This document shows, one piece after another, positions 46,401 to 55,373 of a stretch of 64,000 nucleotides of DNA. The DNA is taken from assembly GCA_963674835.2 (NCBI GenBank), contig CAXXKC010000002.1, positions 1,178,001 through 1,242,000 on the forward strand, in the 5' to 3' direction. Below the pieces are notes generated by a model. It saw only the letters and a list, made by a program, of their open reading frames with translations, was not told the DNA's origin and ran no database searches. How positions within the stretch are numbered: position 1 is the first letter of the stretch; every line of letters starts with the position of its first letter. This DNA comes from G963674835 sp963674835. GTDB lineage: Bacteria > Planctomycetota > Planctomycetia > Pirellulales > Thermoguttaceae. The position numbers and the translations under genes were made by a program.

Positions 46401-49400
46401 TGCTGGGACTGTGGAATCGTTCACAGTCACCGTGAACGCGATCGTATCTGACAACTGAGGGTCACCATCATCGACGACTCTGATGGCAAACAGGCGGGTC
46501 TGTCCCGCGTCGGAAGCGATGGGAGTCCAACTGAACGCCCCGCTTCCACCGTCAATCGTTGCCTCTGGTGGGAAGTCACCGATCAAAGAAAACGTGAGAC
46601 CGTCGGGAGGATTGTCCGGATCGCTGGCAACGGCTGTGAAGGAGACCGTCTGCCCAAGCTCAATGGCCCAGTCATCAACGGGCTCCAGAAGCGGAGGATG
46701 ATTGGCCGATTCGACCTCCAAGAAAGCTCCGCCTGACGCGAGGCCCACGGCAGACGCCGAAATGACGACCGACTGCGTTCCGTCGTCCTCAAAGTCATCC
46801 ACCGCATCAACGTAGACGACCACGGACATTTGTTCGGCAGGAATCTGGGCCGTACCGGAAATAACGGCTTCCGTCTCGTCGCTGCTGCTCAAAGTGATAC
46901 TTAACGGTAGGGCCAGATCGGCGTCGCTTACGTTCCGCCGAGTTACCAGAACAGCGGCTGCGCCATTGCCAGCGGTCTCGGAAATCGTACCCGGCAAGAT
47001 GGTCACATCGAGTTTCGGCGAATCGACCACTTCGGCCGTGAGATTAACGAAAAGTGGCACGGGGTCTACATCGCCGCTGGCCACGTCGCTTGAGTCGTTA
47101 TGCTCAATCGTCAAAGCTGCAGCGTACGATCCAGAGTTTGCTGGATCGAACGTGACCGTCAGTGTCCGCGACTGTCCTCCCTGGAGCGTGAATGCGGTGT
47201 CGTCATCGAGGCTGAAGGCCGCCGCACCGTTGCCGGAGAGAACCAGGTGCGTGACAGAAAGCTCGGCGTTTCCATCGTTTCGAATCGTCACGTCGTACGC
47301 AACAGGTGCGCCGGCAGACACTAACTGGCCGAAGTCGATCGTAAGATCATCCGGCGTGCCGGCACTGTCCAACACTGTGATCTCCGGCTCGTTGATGTCG
47401 GAAAGAGGGTACTCCAGGCCCTTTATCGCGAGTGCGCCCGACACTCCGCTCCGCCAAGCGAGCAGGAACCGGTCATCCTGGTCGCTGGCAATCGCGGGAG
47501 TATCTTGGTCATTGGCTTCTTCTTGATTCAGAATCAACTCGGGGCCGACGCGGTGGCCCTGGGCGTCGTACTGCTGTGCAGCAATCCCTTTGCCAGAAGT
47601 GTCGCCGGTGACCGACACGACGAGGAATCGGCCTTGAGACCCGAAAGCGATACAAGGTTCAGTGAATACCCCAGAACCCGCCAGGGGCGAAGTCGTTGCC
47701 TGAAACTCATCTCCTAGAGGCAGATGTTCGTCGGAGAAACGCTGTGCGTCGCCGTACCAGACCCCGTCGGCTCGTTGGCTCATCCACAGAATGACATAGC
47801 CATACCCGTCGGGAGACGCAGCGATCATGGGCGTTCCCTGATAGCGCGGCAAAGTGGTATTCACCGTGAAATCATCAGTCACGGGTGCTCCGTCCGAGAA
47901 CGCGCGCGCCGCAACGTCCAGAGAATCGGTGCTGTGCAACACCGAATGCCAGGTAACTACCCATTGCCCGTTCGACAAGTACGCGACTTGCGGCGAACTT
48001 TGGTAGCCATCGGTGGTCTGATTCACGTGGATTTCCGATCCCGCCGGCGACCCGCTGGCGTTGTATCGCTGGGCGAAAATGCCTCCGTCCGAATCGCCAT
48101 TGTTGAAACTCGTCCAAACGATGACGAACTCACCGGCGGGCCCCATCGCAATGTCTGTCTCGGTCGGGCTTTGTGTCGCGCTGGCGAATTCGGTCTCGCC
48201 GGAAAGAGGGACGCCGGTGGCACTGAAGCGGCGGAACACATTGTTCCATGCGACCACAGAGGTACCATCGGGGGCGACGGCAACGACCGGATGGAAAGAA
48301 GGAGAATCGTACGATCCTCGGTACAATTCGACCTCAGTGCCCGCTGGCTGGCCATCCGGACCGATTCGCAGCGCATGGATCGTGTTGTAGCCAAAGCCAT
48401 CCTCATAGATGTTGGCGTTCCAGACGACGACGCCCTGGCCAGCGGCATTACGATCCACGTCCGGCCACTCGTTCGAATTGGAGATGCTGCTTATCGGGAA
48501 CTCATTTCCGGACGTGACGGGGTAGTCCGGATTGTAGTCGAGATGGAGTTGATATTGACCGATCGTGAAATCCTTGCCTGCCACCGTGATGTAGTATGTC
48601 GCCCCAGGGCTGACCGACAGATCTTGCACCATCTCATTTGCCTGTTCGCCGCCAGCGTCGAGTATGCGCACCACGTTCCCATCCGCATCCGAAATCCGAA
48701 CCCACGCATCCAGGACCCAGTCTTCGGGGTGCGCAGCGGTCGGGATATACTCCATCGTGAGGTCAAGCGTATTCGAGAACGCTGGCACTTCGGTTCGGTA
48801 GATGTGATAACGCTCGTTGTTCAGAATGGCCCCGACGCTTGAACTGACGGTTGCCTCCAATCCTGTGGGCATAAGGCCTGCGATGCCAACAGCCGGCGAC
48901 GAGATCGACAACGAATAAGACCCGGTCTCGTCGTTACCAGATCGCACCAACACGATGTACTCTTCGGCCTGGTCAATGACCAACCGGGCATTTCTCCCAT
49001 CCCCACCGTCGTCGTTCTCTGCCACAAGCGATGAATTCGAGTCGCTGAAGCGCTGGTAGAGGCCTATCCGGGTGTCCAAGCTCCCCGTTGTTTCGATGAC
49101 CAATGGAAGCGATCTGGGTGTCAGCAAATAGTAGTCGAATTCAGCGGGCACATCGATCGACAGACCCTCGACCTGCAGCGATCCGTCGGGCATGGGAACC
49201 AGCCATTCGGCTTCCGGGGAGGGGCTTAGCTCGGCTGGCAACCCAGACTCGTCGGGATAGAAATCGGCCGTAACCGTATAGCTACCGTCGGTGCCGTACA
49301 AGCCGAAGGCGGTGATGTAGTAGACGGTGTTGGGTTCCACCGGAAGGCCAGTCAGTATTTGGTCGCCGGGGCGGCCCAACCCAATCAAGTTATTGTTCTC

Positions 49401-51587
49401 GTCGGCGACGCGGACCCACAGTTCCAAGGATGGATCACTATCTACGGTAACGTCTAGGACAGTGGCGCCCTCTGGGGAAAGCAGGCTGAAGTAGTCCAGT
49501 CGATGGTTGTCGGAGAAGCTCGCTGACACGGAGCCGGCATGGGTCGATGGATCGAGCGAGATCGCTCCCGCCGTCGTCTGGTTATGGCCAGTAACGTAGA
49601 GGTCATAGTCGCCCCCGTCGCCCGACTCGGCGGCAACCGCGATATAGTACGTGGTATCATCGTTAAGCGTGACGACCAGTTCGCCATTTTCGTCGGGGCC
49701 GTTGCTACTATCCCATTGGCCGATCCGATTGCCCTCGGCATCATACAGAGCGACGATCGTGTCGCTGGTCCCTTCTGTCCAGAACGCGAATCCTCCGCCC
49801 GTACGCGGGGTGAGCTCCCAGAGATCGATTCCGTTGCCGACAAGCGTATTGCCTGGAACGGTCACGTCGCCATTGCGGTGGGGCAGGAGGATCAGGATGT
49901 CGTCAGGATTGATCTGGACTGCGTCGGGCATGCTTGGTGGCTCGGGCAGTACGACTTCTTCCTCAACCGTCAGAGTGATTGGGGCGGAAACTGCCGCTGA
50001 TCCGCTGAACGGCAACAGCATCGCATAGACGTCGAAGGTTCCCGGCCCGAGCTTGACCGTTCCGATCTGTCCGCGCCAGTTCTGGTTCCGGCCGCGGAAC
50101 TGGCCTAGTTCGGTGTCGACGTTGGCGTTGTACTGGCCATTGCCGTCTTCGTCGACGAACAGAACCAGCCGGGCCCAGTTCGGCTCAGCCGCATAGACGG
50201 TGAAGACAACGCTCTCGCCTTCGGTCACGACGTTCTGGTTGATGGTGAAGTCCGTGATCTCCGGCGTGGCGGCCGCCGACACTTGAACTCCGCCTTGCTG
50301 CGGCGACGCGACGTTCTGTTGCTCTTGCTGACGACTGTTAATGCGGTCCTGCCGTCGTTGGACGGTACGGTCATTCATTACGGAGACGTAGTCTTCGGCC
50401 GTCGCGTCGACAACGTAATCGCTGGGGCCAACGATGATCGTATCGCTGTCCGCCCCGCCGGTGATGTAATCGCCGCCATCACTCCCGTGAATCACATCGT
50501 CTCCAGCCCCACCGAACAAACGGTTTCCGCTACCTGCGATGGCATAGATTTCATCTGCCCCGTCGCCAGCCCGAACGAAGTCGGTCCCGCCGCCGCAGTA
50601 GATGATGTCGTTAAACGGAGAACCGTAGATTTCGTCATCGCCATCGCCACCAAAGAAAATGACGGGGACCGGGGAGTCGCGGAAGTCGAAATAGCCGCCA
50701 CCCGACCCGGAAATGACTTCGATGTGTGTAATGCACCCACTCTTGGCGTCGAAGGGCTCTCCCGACAGCGGTAACAGCTGCTGTCCGTTGTAGTTGATGA
50801 TCACTGAACCGGCATCCAGCGAGATGATGTCCCAGCCTGAGGTGCCGAAGATCGAAAGTGTGCTACCAGCTCCAGTCAGGCCAATACTGGGATGGATGGT
50901 ACCTTCCGGAATCAGGGACCTATGACAGTCGATGAATTCTGATGGATCTGTCCAACCCTGGGGAGCCGGTGTGTCACCATACCCTGGGCCTGGACTTGGA
51001 ATGCCACCCCAGTTAGGACAATCTGGGAATCGCACCTCAAAATGCAAGTGTGCATACTCATACAATCCTCCGCCATCACCGATTGTGCCAATCTGCTCGC
51101 GGCGCGCGACATCACCGCTCGTCTTGAAAATGCGCTCCAAATGGCCATATAACGTCTCGACCAGTGCGCCATCTGCCAGTTGATGGCGGATAATGACCAC
51201 ATTTCCCCAGCCGAGTGCTGCCCCCGCGTATACTACGGTCCCTTTCGAAGCAGCATAGACTGGTGAGCCATAATCAGCGTTTCCGCCTGCCTCGCTATTC
51301 CAGTCCTCGCCCATATGAAATCCGTTAAACACCTCGTTGAAAACTCCGAAATCCTGGGCATTGTACCACCCGTCTCCGTCACGCGCCTCCGTACAGTACG
51401 TGCTCGGACCGACTGGGTAATCAAATCCGTCGGACATCGCGATTGAAAGAAGTGCCCGCTCCTCCAACGGCTCGCACCGCAGTCTTCGCACCGTGAGGGC
51501 GCGATGCTGCAATCGGTTGTATTGGGCTCCTACCTGATCGCGTAGGTGCCGTCCCAAGCGGTTTGCCAGTGCAGAGAGCCAATACAT
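43449..51587 (-). CDS. Giant secreted multidomain protein with M23 peptidase, RTX-like and adhesin-type domains
   Basis: This 2,712-residue protein begins with basic residues and the planctomycete export motif CEPLEERALLS (LEPR-XLL type). Next is an M23/LytM domain with zinc motifs FHMGEDWN (H-x3-D) and HLHFEVR (H-x-H), predicted to cut peptidoglycan or Gly-rich peptides. RTX-like calcium-binding repeats follow (GGDGDDEIYGSPFNDIIY, GGAGDDVIHGSDGGDY), then several pre-peptidase C-terminal-type beta domains, FG-GAP-like blades around 1000-1300, a choice-of-anchor-D-like domain (FDPANSGSYAAALTIEH), a Calx-beta-like domain, cadherin-like repeats, and four C-terminal repeats listed separately. Together these suggest a surface or matrix protein. 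The start follows AAGGAGAT. It lies next to an integrated element and transposon debris. Confidence 0.9.
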   Translation of the reverse strand: MYWLSALANRLGRHLRDQVGAQYNRLQHRALTVRRLRCEPLEERALLSIAMSDGFDYPVGPSTYCTEARDGDGWYNAQDFGVFNEVFNGFHMGEDWNSEAGGNADYGSPVYAASKGTVVYAGAALGWGNVVIIRHQLADGALVETLYGHLERIFKTSGDVARREQIGTIGDGGGLYEYAHLHFEVRFPDCPNWGGIPSPGPGYGDTPAPQGWTDPSEFIDCHRSLIPEGTIHPSIGLTGAGSTLSIFGTSGWDIISLDAGSVIINYNGQQLLPLSGEPFDAKSGCITHIEVISGSGGGYFDFRDSPVPVIFFGGDGDDEIYGSPFNDIIYCGGGTDFVRAGDGADEIYAIAGSGNRLFGGAGDDVIHGSDGGDYITGGADSDTIIVGPSDYVVDATAEDYVSVMNDRTVQRRQDRINSRQQEQQNVASPQQGGVQVSAAATPEITDFTINQNVVTEGESVVFTVYAAEPNWARLVLFVDEDGNGQYNANVDTELGQFRGRNQNWRGQIGTVKLGPGTFDVYAMLLPFSGSAAVSAPITLTVEEEVVLPEPPSMPDAVQINPDDILILLPHRNGDVTVPGNTLVGNGIDLWELTPRTGGGFAFWTEGTSDTIVALYDAEGNRIGQWDSSNGPDENGELVVTLNDDTTYYIAVAAESGDGGDYDLYVTGHNQTTAGAISLDPSTHAGSVSASFSDNHRLDYFSLLSPEGATVLDVTVDSDPSLELWVRVADENNNLIGLGRPGDQILTGLPVEPNTVYYITAFGLYGTDGSYTVTADFYPDESGLPAELSPSPEAEWLVPMPDGSLQVEGLSIDVPAEFDYYLLTPRSLPLVIETTGSLDTRIGLYQRFSDSNSSLVAENDDGGDGRNARLVIDQAEEYIVLVRSGNDETGSYSLSISSPAVGIAGLMPTGLEATVSSSVGAILNNERYHIYRTEVPAFSNTLDLTMEYIPTAAHPEDWVLDAWVRISDADGNVVRILDAGGEQANEMVQDLSVSPGATYYITVAGKDFTIGQYQLHLDYNPDYPVTSGNEFPISSISNSNEWPDVDRNAAGQGVVVWNANIYEDGFGYNTIHALRIGPDGQPAGTEVELYRGSYDSPSFHPVVAVAPDGTSVVAWNNVFRRFSATGVPLSGETEFASATQSPTETDIAMGPAGEFVIVWTSFNNGDSDGGIFAQRYNASGSPAGSEIHVNQTTDGYQSSPQVAYLSNGQWVVTWHSVLHSTDSLDVAARAFSDGAPVTDDFTVNTTLPRYQGTPMIAASPDGYGYVILWMSQRADGVWYGDAQRFSDEHLPLGDEFQATTSPLAGSGVFTEPCIAFGSQGRFLVVSVTGDTSGKGIAAQQYDAQGHRVGPELILNQEEANDQDTPAIASDQDDRFLLAWRSGVSGALAIKGLEYPLSDINEPEITVLDSAGTPDDLTIDFGQLVSAGAPVAYDVTIRNDGNAELSVTHLVLSGNGAAAFSLDDDTAFTLQGGQSRTLTVTFDPANSGSYAAALTIEHNDSSDVASGDVDPVPLFVNLTAEVVDSPKLDVTILPGTISETAGNGAAAVLVTRRNVSDADLALPLSITLSSSDETEAVISGTAQIPAEQMSVVVYVDAVDDFEDDGTQSVVISASAVGLASGGAFLEVESANHPPLLEPVDDWAIELGQTVSFTAVASDPDNPPDGLTFSLIGDFPPEATIDGGSGAFSWTPIASDAGQTRLFAIRVVDDGDPQLSDTIAFTVTVNDSTVPAAPAVTSPALQVTVNADTYLIEGTAEADCLVTVYIDTNNNNQVDAGEPVAGQQQLAGGAIEFSVLVGLAQDAANDFVVTATDAVGNVSLAADVPTITEDSAPIAIRLFPNRVDENQPAGTLVGSFSTTDLTPGDSFTYALVAGDGDVDNASFEIVGHQLRTTAAFDCEAKSSYSIRVRTSDAAGLWYEQGFTIAVNDVNEVPPVDFNVLSVSSYDTDQPGGETIEDDGAALRISGNHWKKIEFPYEVTPNTIVEFDFQSSAEGEIHAIGFDTDNTLNDTDAARFFELYGTQTWGLQAFRDYASSSPAVEHYVIPAGRWFQGTMSYLVLATDDDADASGESLFSNIRVYEPILTTEVQGVSQSRLVTAFSTQDVVTQALSLADDFQQLQFSGNAWKKIALDYDVTANTVLEFDFQSSAQGEIQGIGFDNDEVLSDQTFFQLFGTQTWGKQAYRNYAAAAGTMKHYAIPVGKYFTGAMSYLVFGGDDDANAAAEVVFSNIRLYEPTLAVETQGVSDSYLVTSYGAEDLTQRLLSLDDIAPAADGFQTLQFAGNSWKKIDLGYTITANTVLEFDFQSTAQGEIQGIGFDSDQTLSTATFFQLYGTQTWGKQAYRNYAASAGEVVHYVIPVGQYFQGDLPYLVLSCDDDADATGEVTFSNLRIYEPKLTVEVQGVSESLGISSYADQDVLVQRLSMEDATPGTDGFQTLHFAGNAWKKVALDSAYTVTANTILEFDFQSSVQGEIQGIGFDNDEVLSDQTFFQLYGTQKWGLQAYRNYAASAGETVHYAIPVGEFFSGAMSYLIFAGDDDSHALAENWFSNIRLYEGESEAPLMVSAGLLADQASLANENTTLESRLASDQASPSGQSIAASIDPFLLDSLLSRDGRTSLKPMAARRTLGPWEVEPTEPESSARSAVGVLGDSGNRLQDEELWKWSGPNVRQQVQDRALAELFDSSSRPEQDDDPLPNSGAIGHERLAELLPKWGRKR
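43930..45790 (-). repeat. Four tandem ~155-residue repeats at the C-terminus of the giant protein
   Basis: Copies start near 45790, 45335, 44870 and 44395 (coding order) with a period of about 460-483 bases. Each reads about WKK-I-x-L-x-Y-x-V-T-x-N-T, then VLEFDFQSSAQGEIQGIGFD, then FFQLYGTQTWG-x-QAYRNYA, then HY-x-IPVG-x-YF-x-G-x-MSYLV and FSNIRLYEP. The fold looks like a carbohydrate-binding jelly roll, but no family is assigned. Confidence 0.85.
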
Positions 51588-51811
51588 CTCCGTATCTCCT
51601 TATCAACGGACACGCTTCTATTGGGAACCTGAATAGAATTCCTTGAATTACCGCGCTGCGAAACATCAGTTGTTGAAAGGACTGCGAAACGAGCAAGACG
51701 AGGGCCACGACAAAACGCGCGCCGGAGCGGCACCACAAGCGTTGCGTGCCACTAGCAACATTGATGGGAACGCCAGCAAAAGCACGGACTGGCCCTACAC
51801 ACCTGCGGTGG

Positions 51812-52270
51812 TTATGAAAAAACTTGCCTGAGTCTGGTGGTCCAAGAGCGGGGTGTCAATCCCGCTGTAGTGGGAATATGGGGCTCGGTGGCGCGAATCG
51901 TGGCGATGTGCGCATCACGATCAGTAGTCGGTTGGAGGTCCAGCCGCATCATCTTGGAAGTCTTCCGACCGGCCACGGGAAAGACCGGCTGGCTCGCCGG
52001 CCTACCTTTGAGCCACCTTCGCAATTGCTCGACCACGGAGGGATGCAACGGCAGAACATCCTCCCGGCGGTGTTTGCTGTAGGCAGCATCGACCGTGACG
52101 GTGGCGGGATCGGTACTGAGATCGAACGACCGCCGCGTCAGCGAGGCCAACTCGCTACGGCGAAGGAGGACGCTCCCCGGCCAAGCCTCCAATCCGAGGC
52201 GTCTTCGTTGAAAGCAACCGGGGACCGCCTCGGACGAGTTCTCGGACTTCTGGAAAACCGAGAACGACAA
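51812..52270 (-). pseudogene. Truncated tyrosine recombinase fragment
   Basis: Within this frame, LRRSELASLTRRSFDL through LHPSVVEQLRRWLKGRP to FPVAGRKTSKMMRLDL matches the start of the catalytic domain of a planctomycete tyrosine recombinase and carries its first catalytic Arg. Homology begins abruptly near nt 52170 (minus) and ends near 51930; the residues before and after are unrelated. The H-x-x-R, H/W and Tyr sites are absent, so it cannot recombine. It differs from the integrase at 37.4 kb, so it comes from another element. Confidence 0.7.
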
Positions 52271-52489
52271 GCGAGGGATCGCCTCCGTTCCTTACGGCTT
52301 CTGCTGGCGGGCATCGACTCGAAGCAGGTCGCCCTCAAATCACTCCGGCGAGCCGTGGAGGTCTGCGAAGCTGGCTCCCCCGACTTTCGGTCGGTCGAAG
52401 CCGAAGTCAAGGAACTCGAATCGGCCATCGACACCGACTTGGAGTTCAACGAAATCCGGTTGAACGACTTGAGCGTCGATTGGGACTGA
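52223..52489 (+). pseudogene. Possible fragment encoding a helical C-terminus
   Basis: An open + frame ends at 52489 with about 80 residues of good helical character: NRERQARDRLRSLRLLLAGI, then KQVALKSLRRAVEVCEAG and EAEVKELESAIDTDLEFNEI. There is no obvious start. It overlaps in antisense the unrelated front part of the recombinase fragment, so one of the two reading frames here is junction sequence. Its family is unknown. Confidence 0.3.
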
Positions 52490-52555
52490 TCCGCGAGTTG
52501 CCGGACGTCGTCTCCGGCGCCAGTTCGCTTTGCAGGAGGTGGAACTGTGAACCTT

Positions 52556-52940
52556 TCAGATTTGCTTCCGGCGTTGCCCTGGCATTATTCCTGGATTCCG
52601 GCGATCCTGGCGACGATTTGCTGGGGATTGGTGTGCCTCGCAGCGCATTTTGCAGCGATCCCGATCGTCCGTCCATGCTTTCGGTAGGTGGAGTTCTCGG
52701 TCGATCAGAGCGTGACCATGCTTGCTGCGGTAGCCCGGAAAGACGCCAATCTGGCAGTTCTCGATCCGACCTGCCGTACCCGAGTATTGTCGCACGACGC
52801 CCGCCGATTTCGTCCCCTTCTTCAGGAAGCTGGTCTCGTCAACGATCAACACTCCGTCTTGCTGGCCAAGGTGTTCGACGACATACTTCCTCAGGTCATC
52901 ACGGATCCCGTTGGCATCCCGCGTGCGTATAGCGCGTATT
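52556..52940 (-). pseudogene. IS701-family transposase fragment
   Basis: The frame contains the DDE-transposase core RDDLRKYVVEHLGQQDGVLI, VDETSFLKKGTKSAG, RQYSGTAGRIENCQIGVF and HALIDRELHLPKAWTDDRDR, which is characteristic of IS701-type transposases. The N-terminal third is missing: at about 52940 the sequence changes to unrelated residues. After DRDRC the coding frame is lost and stops follow in the other frames. No terminal inverted repeats remain recognisable. The element is dead. Confidence 0.8.
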
Positions 52941-53040
52941 TCGCTATCGAGACCGCCGAAACACGTGGCCATGAACGCTACAGTCAAGTGCGACTCGCAC
53001 GAGGCAATGCTTCCCCCCACGCCTCTCTCGCCCATACGGC

Positions 53041-54162
53041 CTACCGCGGCCACTCCGTATTCACGAACTGCCCGTTCTCGCCGATCACCTTGCCGTCGGC
53101 AAACACTTTCCCGCCCGATCGCAGGTCGCACACCATATCCCAGTGCAGCGCCGATTCGTTCTTACCGCCCGTTTCCGGATACGCCGTCCCGATCGCCGCG
53201 TGAAACGTCCCGCCGATCTTCTCGTCGAACAGCGTGTTTTTCGTATACTGCTCGATGGCGTAGTTCGTCCCCAACGCAATCTCTCCCAGAATCCGCGCGC
53301 CCGGATCCTGCTCCAGCATGGCCAGCAGAAACTCCTGGCCCTTCGCGGCCGACGCATCGACCACGCGGCCTTCGCGAAACACTAACCGAATTCCGTCCAC
53401 CTCGCGTCCGCCGTGCACCGCCGGAAAACTGTAACAAACCACGCCTTCGGTCGCGTCCTCCACCGGCCCGGTAAAGACCTCGCCGTCGGGGAAATTCTCG
53501 TGTCCGTCGCAATTGATCCAGCGGCGCCCTTCCACACCCAACCTCAGGTCCGTCCCCTCCGGCGTCGTGAAGCGGATCTCCCGAATGCCGTTCAAGTAAT
53601 CGGCCATGCGCTGTTGCCGCTCGCTGATCTGACGCCATGCGGCCGCCGGCTCCTCCTCGTCCAGCAACCCCGCCTGAAACACGAACTGCTCGTACGCCGC
53701 CAGCGACATCTGGGCGTCCTGGGCCGCCGCGTGGCACGGAAACTGGGTCCCCACCCACCGCAACTCACCCTCTGCCGCCCGCTGCAAGAACCGGTTCAGG
53801 TACCGCTTGCGCGCCTGGCTCACCATCGCCTGTCGCTTTGGGTCGGCCCCACTCAGCGCTTTGGTGTTGTCTTGTCCCCAAATTCCGATCGACACGTCCA
53901 CCCGTTCGACCATGAAGAGGTCCAGGGGATCCTCAAACCGCAGTTGCTCTTCGCTCGCCTCGTCCAGCTTGATCTCCGCACATTCGTCCGGGACCATCGC
54001 CACTGTCGGATGGCCCCCGGCCTTCAGCACAGCCCGATAGATGGCCGCCACCAGCGGCCGAGCTACCGGCGGCCCCGAAATCCGCACCAAATCACCCGGC
54101 TTGACGCCCGTCGAATAACCGACCAACACTCCTGCAAGCTTCTCAATGCGGGGATCGTACAT
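53041..54162 (-). CDS. M29-family metalloaminopeptidase
   Basis: This 373-residue enzyme belongs to the thermophilic aminopeptidase (AmpS/AmpT) family, which removes N-terminal residues using two metal ions. Family landmarks are present: FPDGEVFTGPVEDATEG near residue 240, LGEIALGTNYAIEQYTKNTLFDEK, then GTFHAAIGTAYPETGGKNES and ALHWDMVCD, which supply the Glu, His, Tyr and His-x-Asp ligands. No signal peptide is present, so it is cytoplasmic. The ATG at 54162 (MYDPRIEKLAGVLV) opens the conserved region; an upstream extension to 54213 is not conserved in type. The transposase fragment lies just beyond the stop. Confidence 0.92.
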   Translation of the reverse strand: MYDPRIEKLAGVLVGYSTGVKPGDLVRISGPPVARPLVAAIYRAVLKAGGHPTVAMVPDECAEIKLDEASEEQLRFEDPLDLFMVERVDVSIGIWGQDNTKALSGADPKRQAMVSQARKRYLNRFLQRAAEGELRWVGTQFPCHAAAQDAQMSLAAYEQFVFQAGLLDEEEPAAAWRQISERQQRMADYLNGIREIRFTTPEGTDLRLGVEGRRWINCDGHENFPDGEVFTGPVEDATEGVVCYSFPAVHGGREVDGIRLVFREGRVVDASAAKGQEFLLAMLEQDPGARILGEIALGTNYAIEQYTKNTLFDEKIGGTFHAAIGTAYPETGGKNESALHWDMVCDLRSGGKVFADGKVIGENGQFVNTEWPR

Positions 54163-54344
54163 GGCACCCTGCAATCTCACCGATTTCCAGAAACATGCAA
54201 CCTGCTCCGGCACCCCGACCGCAGCCGTAGCTCACGACTGAGCATACCTTACGGGCATGCCTGCCTTCTGACAAGGGCCTGCTTGCCCCCGCAGTCGCCT
54301 GCGCGCATTCGGCGATGCTCCCGTGCACACCGATTCCCGCCCAT

Positions 54345-55373
54345 TCACCCAGGCTGGGTGCCGTGCTCCGCGTTCCAACGCTTCAGCTTGCGTTGCAACG
54401 TCCGCACGGAAATCCCCAGTGCTTCGGCCGCACAAGTCCGGTTGCCGCCGTGCTGTTCCAGCGTTTCCAGCATCGCCAGCCGCTCGATTTCTGCCAGCGG
54501 CTTCTCCTCCGACCGCCGCCCAGTTCTGCCGGCCACACCCTCGCCCCACCGCGCCGACAGGCACAACGCGCCACCCGCCGCCCGCTCGCGCCCCGTCAAG
54601 TGCACCATGCTTCGCAAACACTCGCGAAGCTGCCGCACGTTGCCCGGCCACGCATATTCCTTCAGCAGCCGCAACAGCTCCGGCTCCGGCGGCCCGACCG
54701 AACGCCCCTCGCCTTCACCGATCTCCTCGAAGAAACAACGAACCAGCGGCAAAATATCCTCCCGGCGATCTCGCAACGCCGGCACGCGGATGACCAGCAC
54801 GCCCAAACCGTAGTACAAATCGGCCCGGAATCGCCCCTGCTGCGTCAACTCGTCCAATTCCCGGCTCGAACCCGCAATCACGCGCACGTTCACGCGGCGC
54901 TTTGGCCCAGCGTTCACCGCGCCGGCCTCGCCCTTCTCCAGAGTTTGCAACAGCTTTGCCTGGAGCGTACCCGAAAGCTGGCTCACCTCATCCAGGAAGA
55001 CCGTACCGCCCTCGGCCGACGCAAACTCGCCTCCGCATGTACCAGAAGCATTCCCCGTTTCGCCGTCCAACATGCCGAACAACTGCGACTCCAATGCAGC
55101 ATCCCGTTTCATGCCCAAGTGCACACGGATCAGCGGCCCGTGTCGTCGTTCACTGTTGCGATGGATCGTCTCGGCGATGAGCGACTTGCCCGACCCGGCT
55201 TCCCCCAACAACAGCACCGGGAAATCCCCTTCGGTAGCCCGCTCCACCAAACGCACCACTTCTTGCATGGCCGCCGACTTGGCCACCAGCGGCGGAAAAC
55301 CGGCCTCCGCCCGCCCCGTATCGCGCTCCACAACGTCCCTCTCCGCATCCAACACACCCGACTCCCCTGCCAT
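54345..55373 (-). CDS. Sigma-54-activator-like AAA+ regulator lacking GAFTGA
   Basis: This 342-residue protein has a short N-terminus, an AAA+ domain and a C-terminal Fis-type HTH. Walker A GEAGSGKS is at 57-64, Walker B GGTVFLDE at 122-129, and the WPGNVRQLREC and RLPALRDRREDI-like sensor motifs follow. The HTH is NRTCAAEALGISVRTLQRKLKRW. The sigma-54 contact loop, GAFTGA in normal activators, reads DGETGN (103-108), so activation of sigma-54 promoters is doubtful. No REC, GAF or other input domain is present. Similar GAFTGA-less proteins such as TyrR-type act with sigma-70. It could regulate genes nearby; no target is visible. Confidence 0.88.
   Translation of the reverse strand: MAGESGVLDAERDVVERDTGRAEAGFPPLVAKSAAMQEVVRLVERATEGDFPVLLLGEAGSGKSLIAETIHRNSERRHGPLIRVHLGMKRDAALESQLFGMLDGETGNASGTCGGEFASAEGGTVFLDEVSQLSGTLQAKLLQTLEKGEAGAVNAGPKRRVNVRVIAGSSRELDELTQQGRFRADLYYGLGVLVIRVPALRDRREDILPLVRCFFEEIGEGEGRSVGPPEPELLRLLKEYAWPGNVRQLRECLRSMVHLTGRERAAGGALCLSARWGEGVAGRTGRRSEEKPLAEIERLAMLETLEQHGGNRTCAAEALGISVRTLQRKLKRWNAEHGTQPG

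Noticed and set aside
51588..53040. Intact integrase or IS element
   Set aside because: Only internal fragments are present; catalytic residues and terminal repeats are missing.
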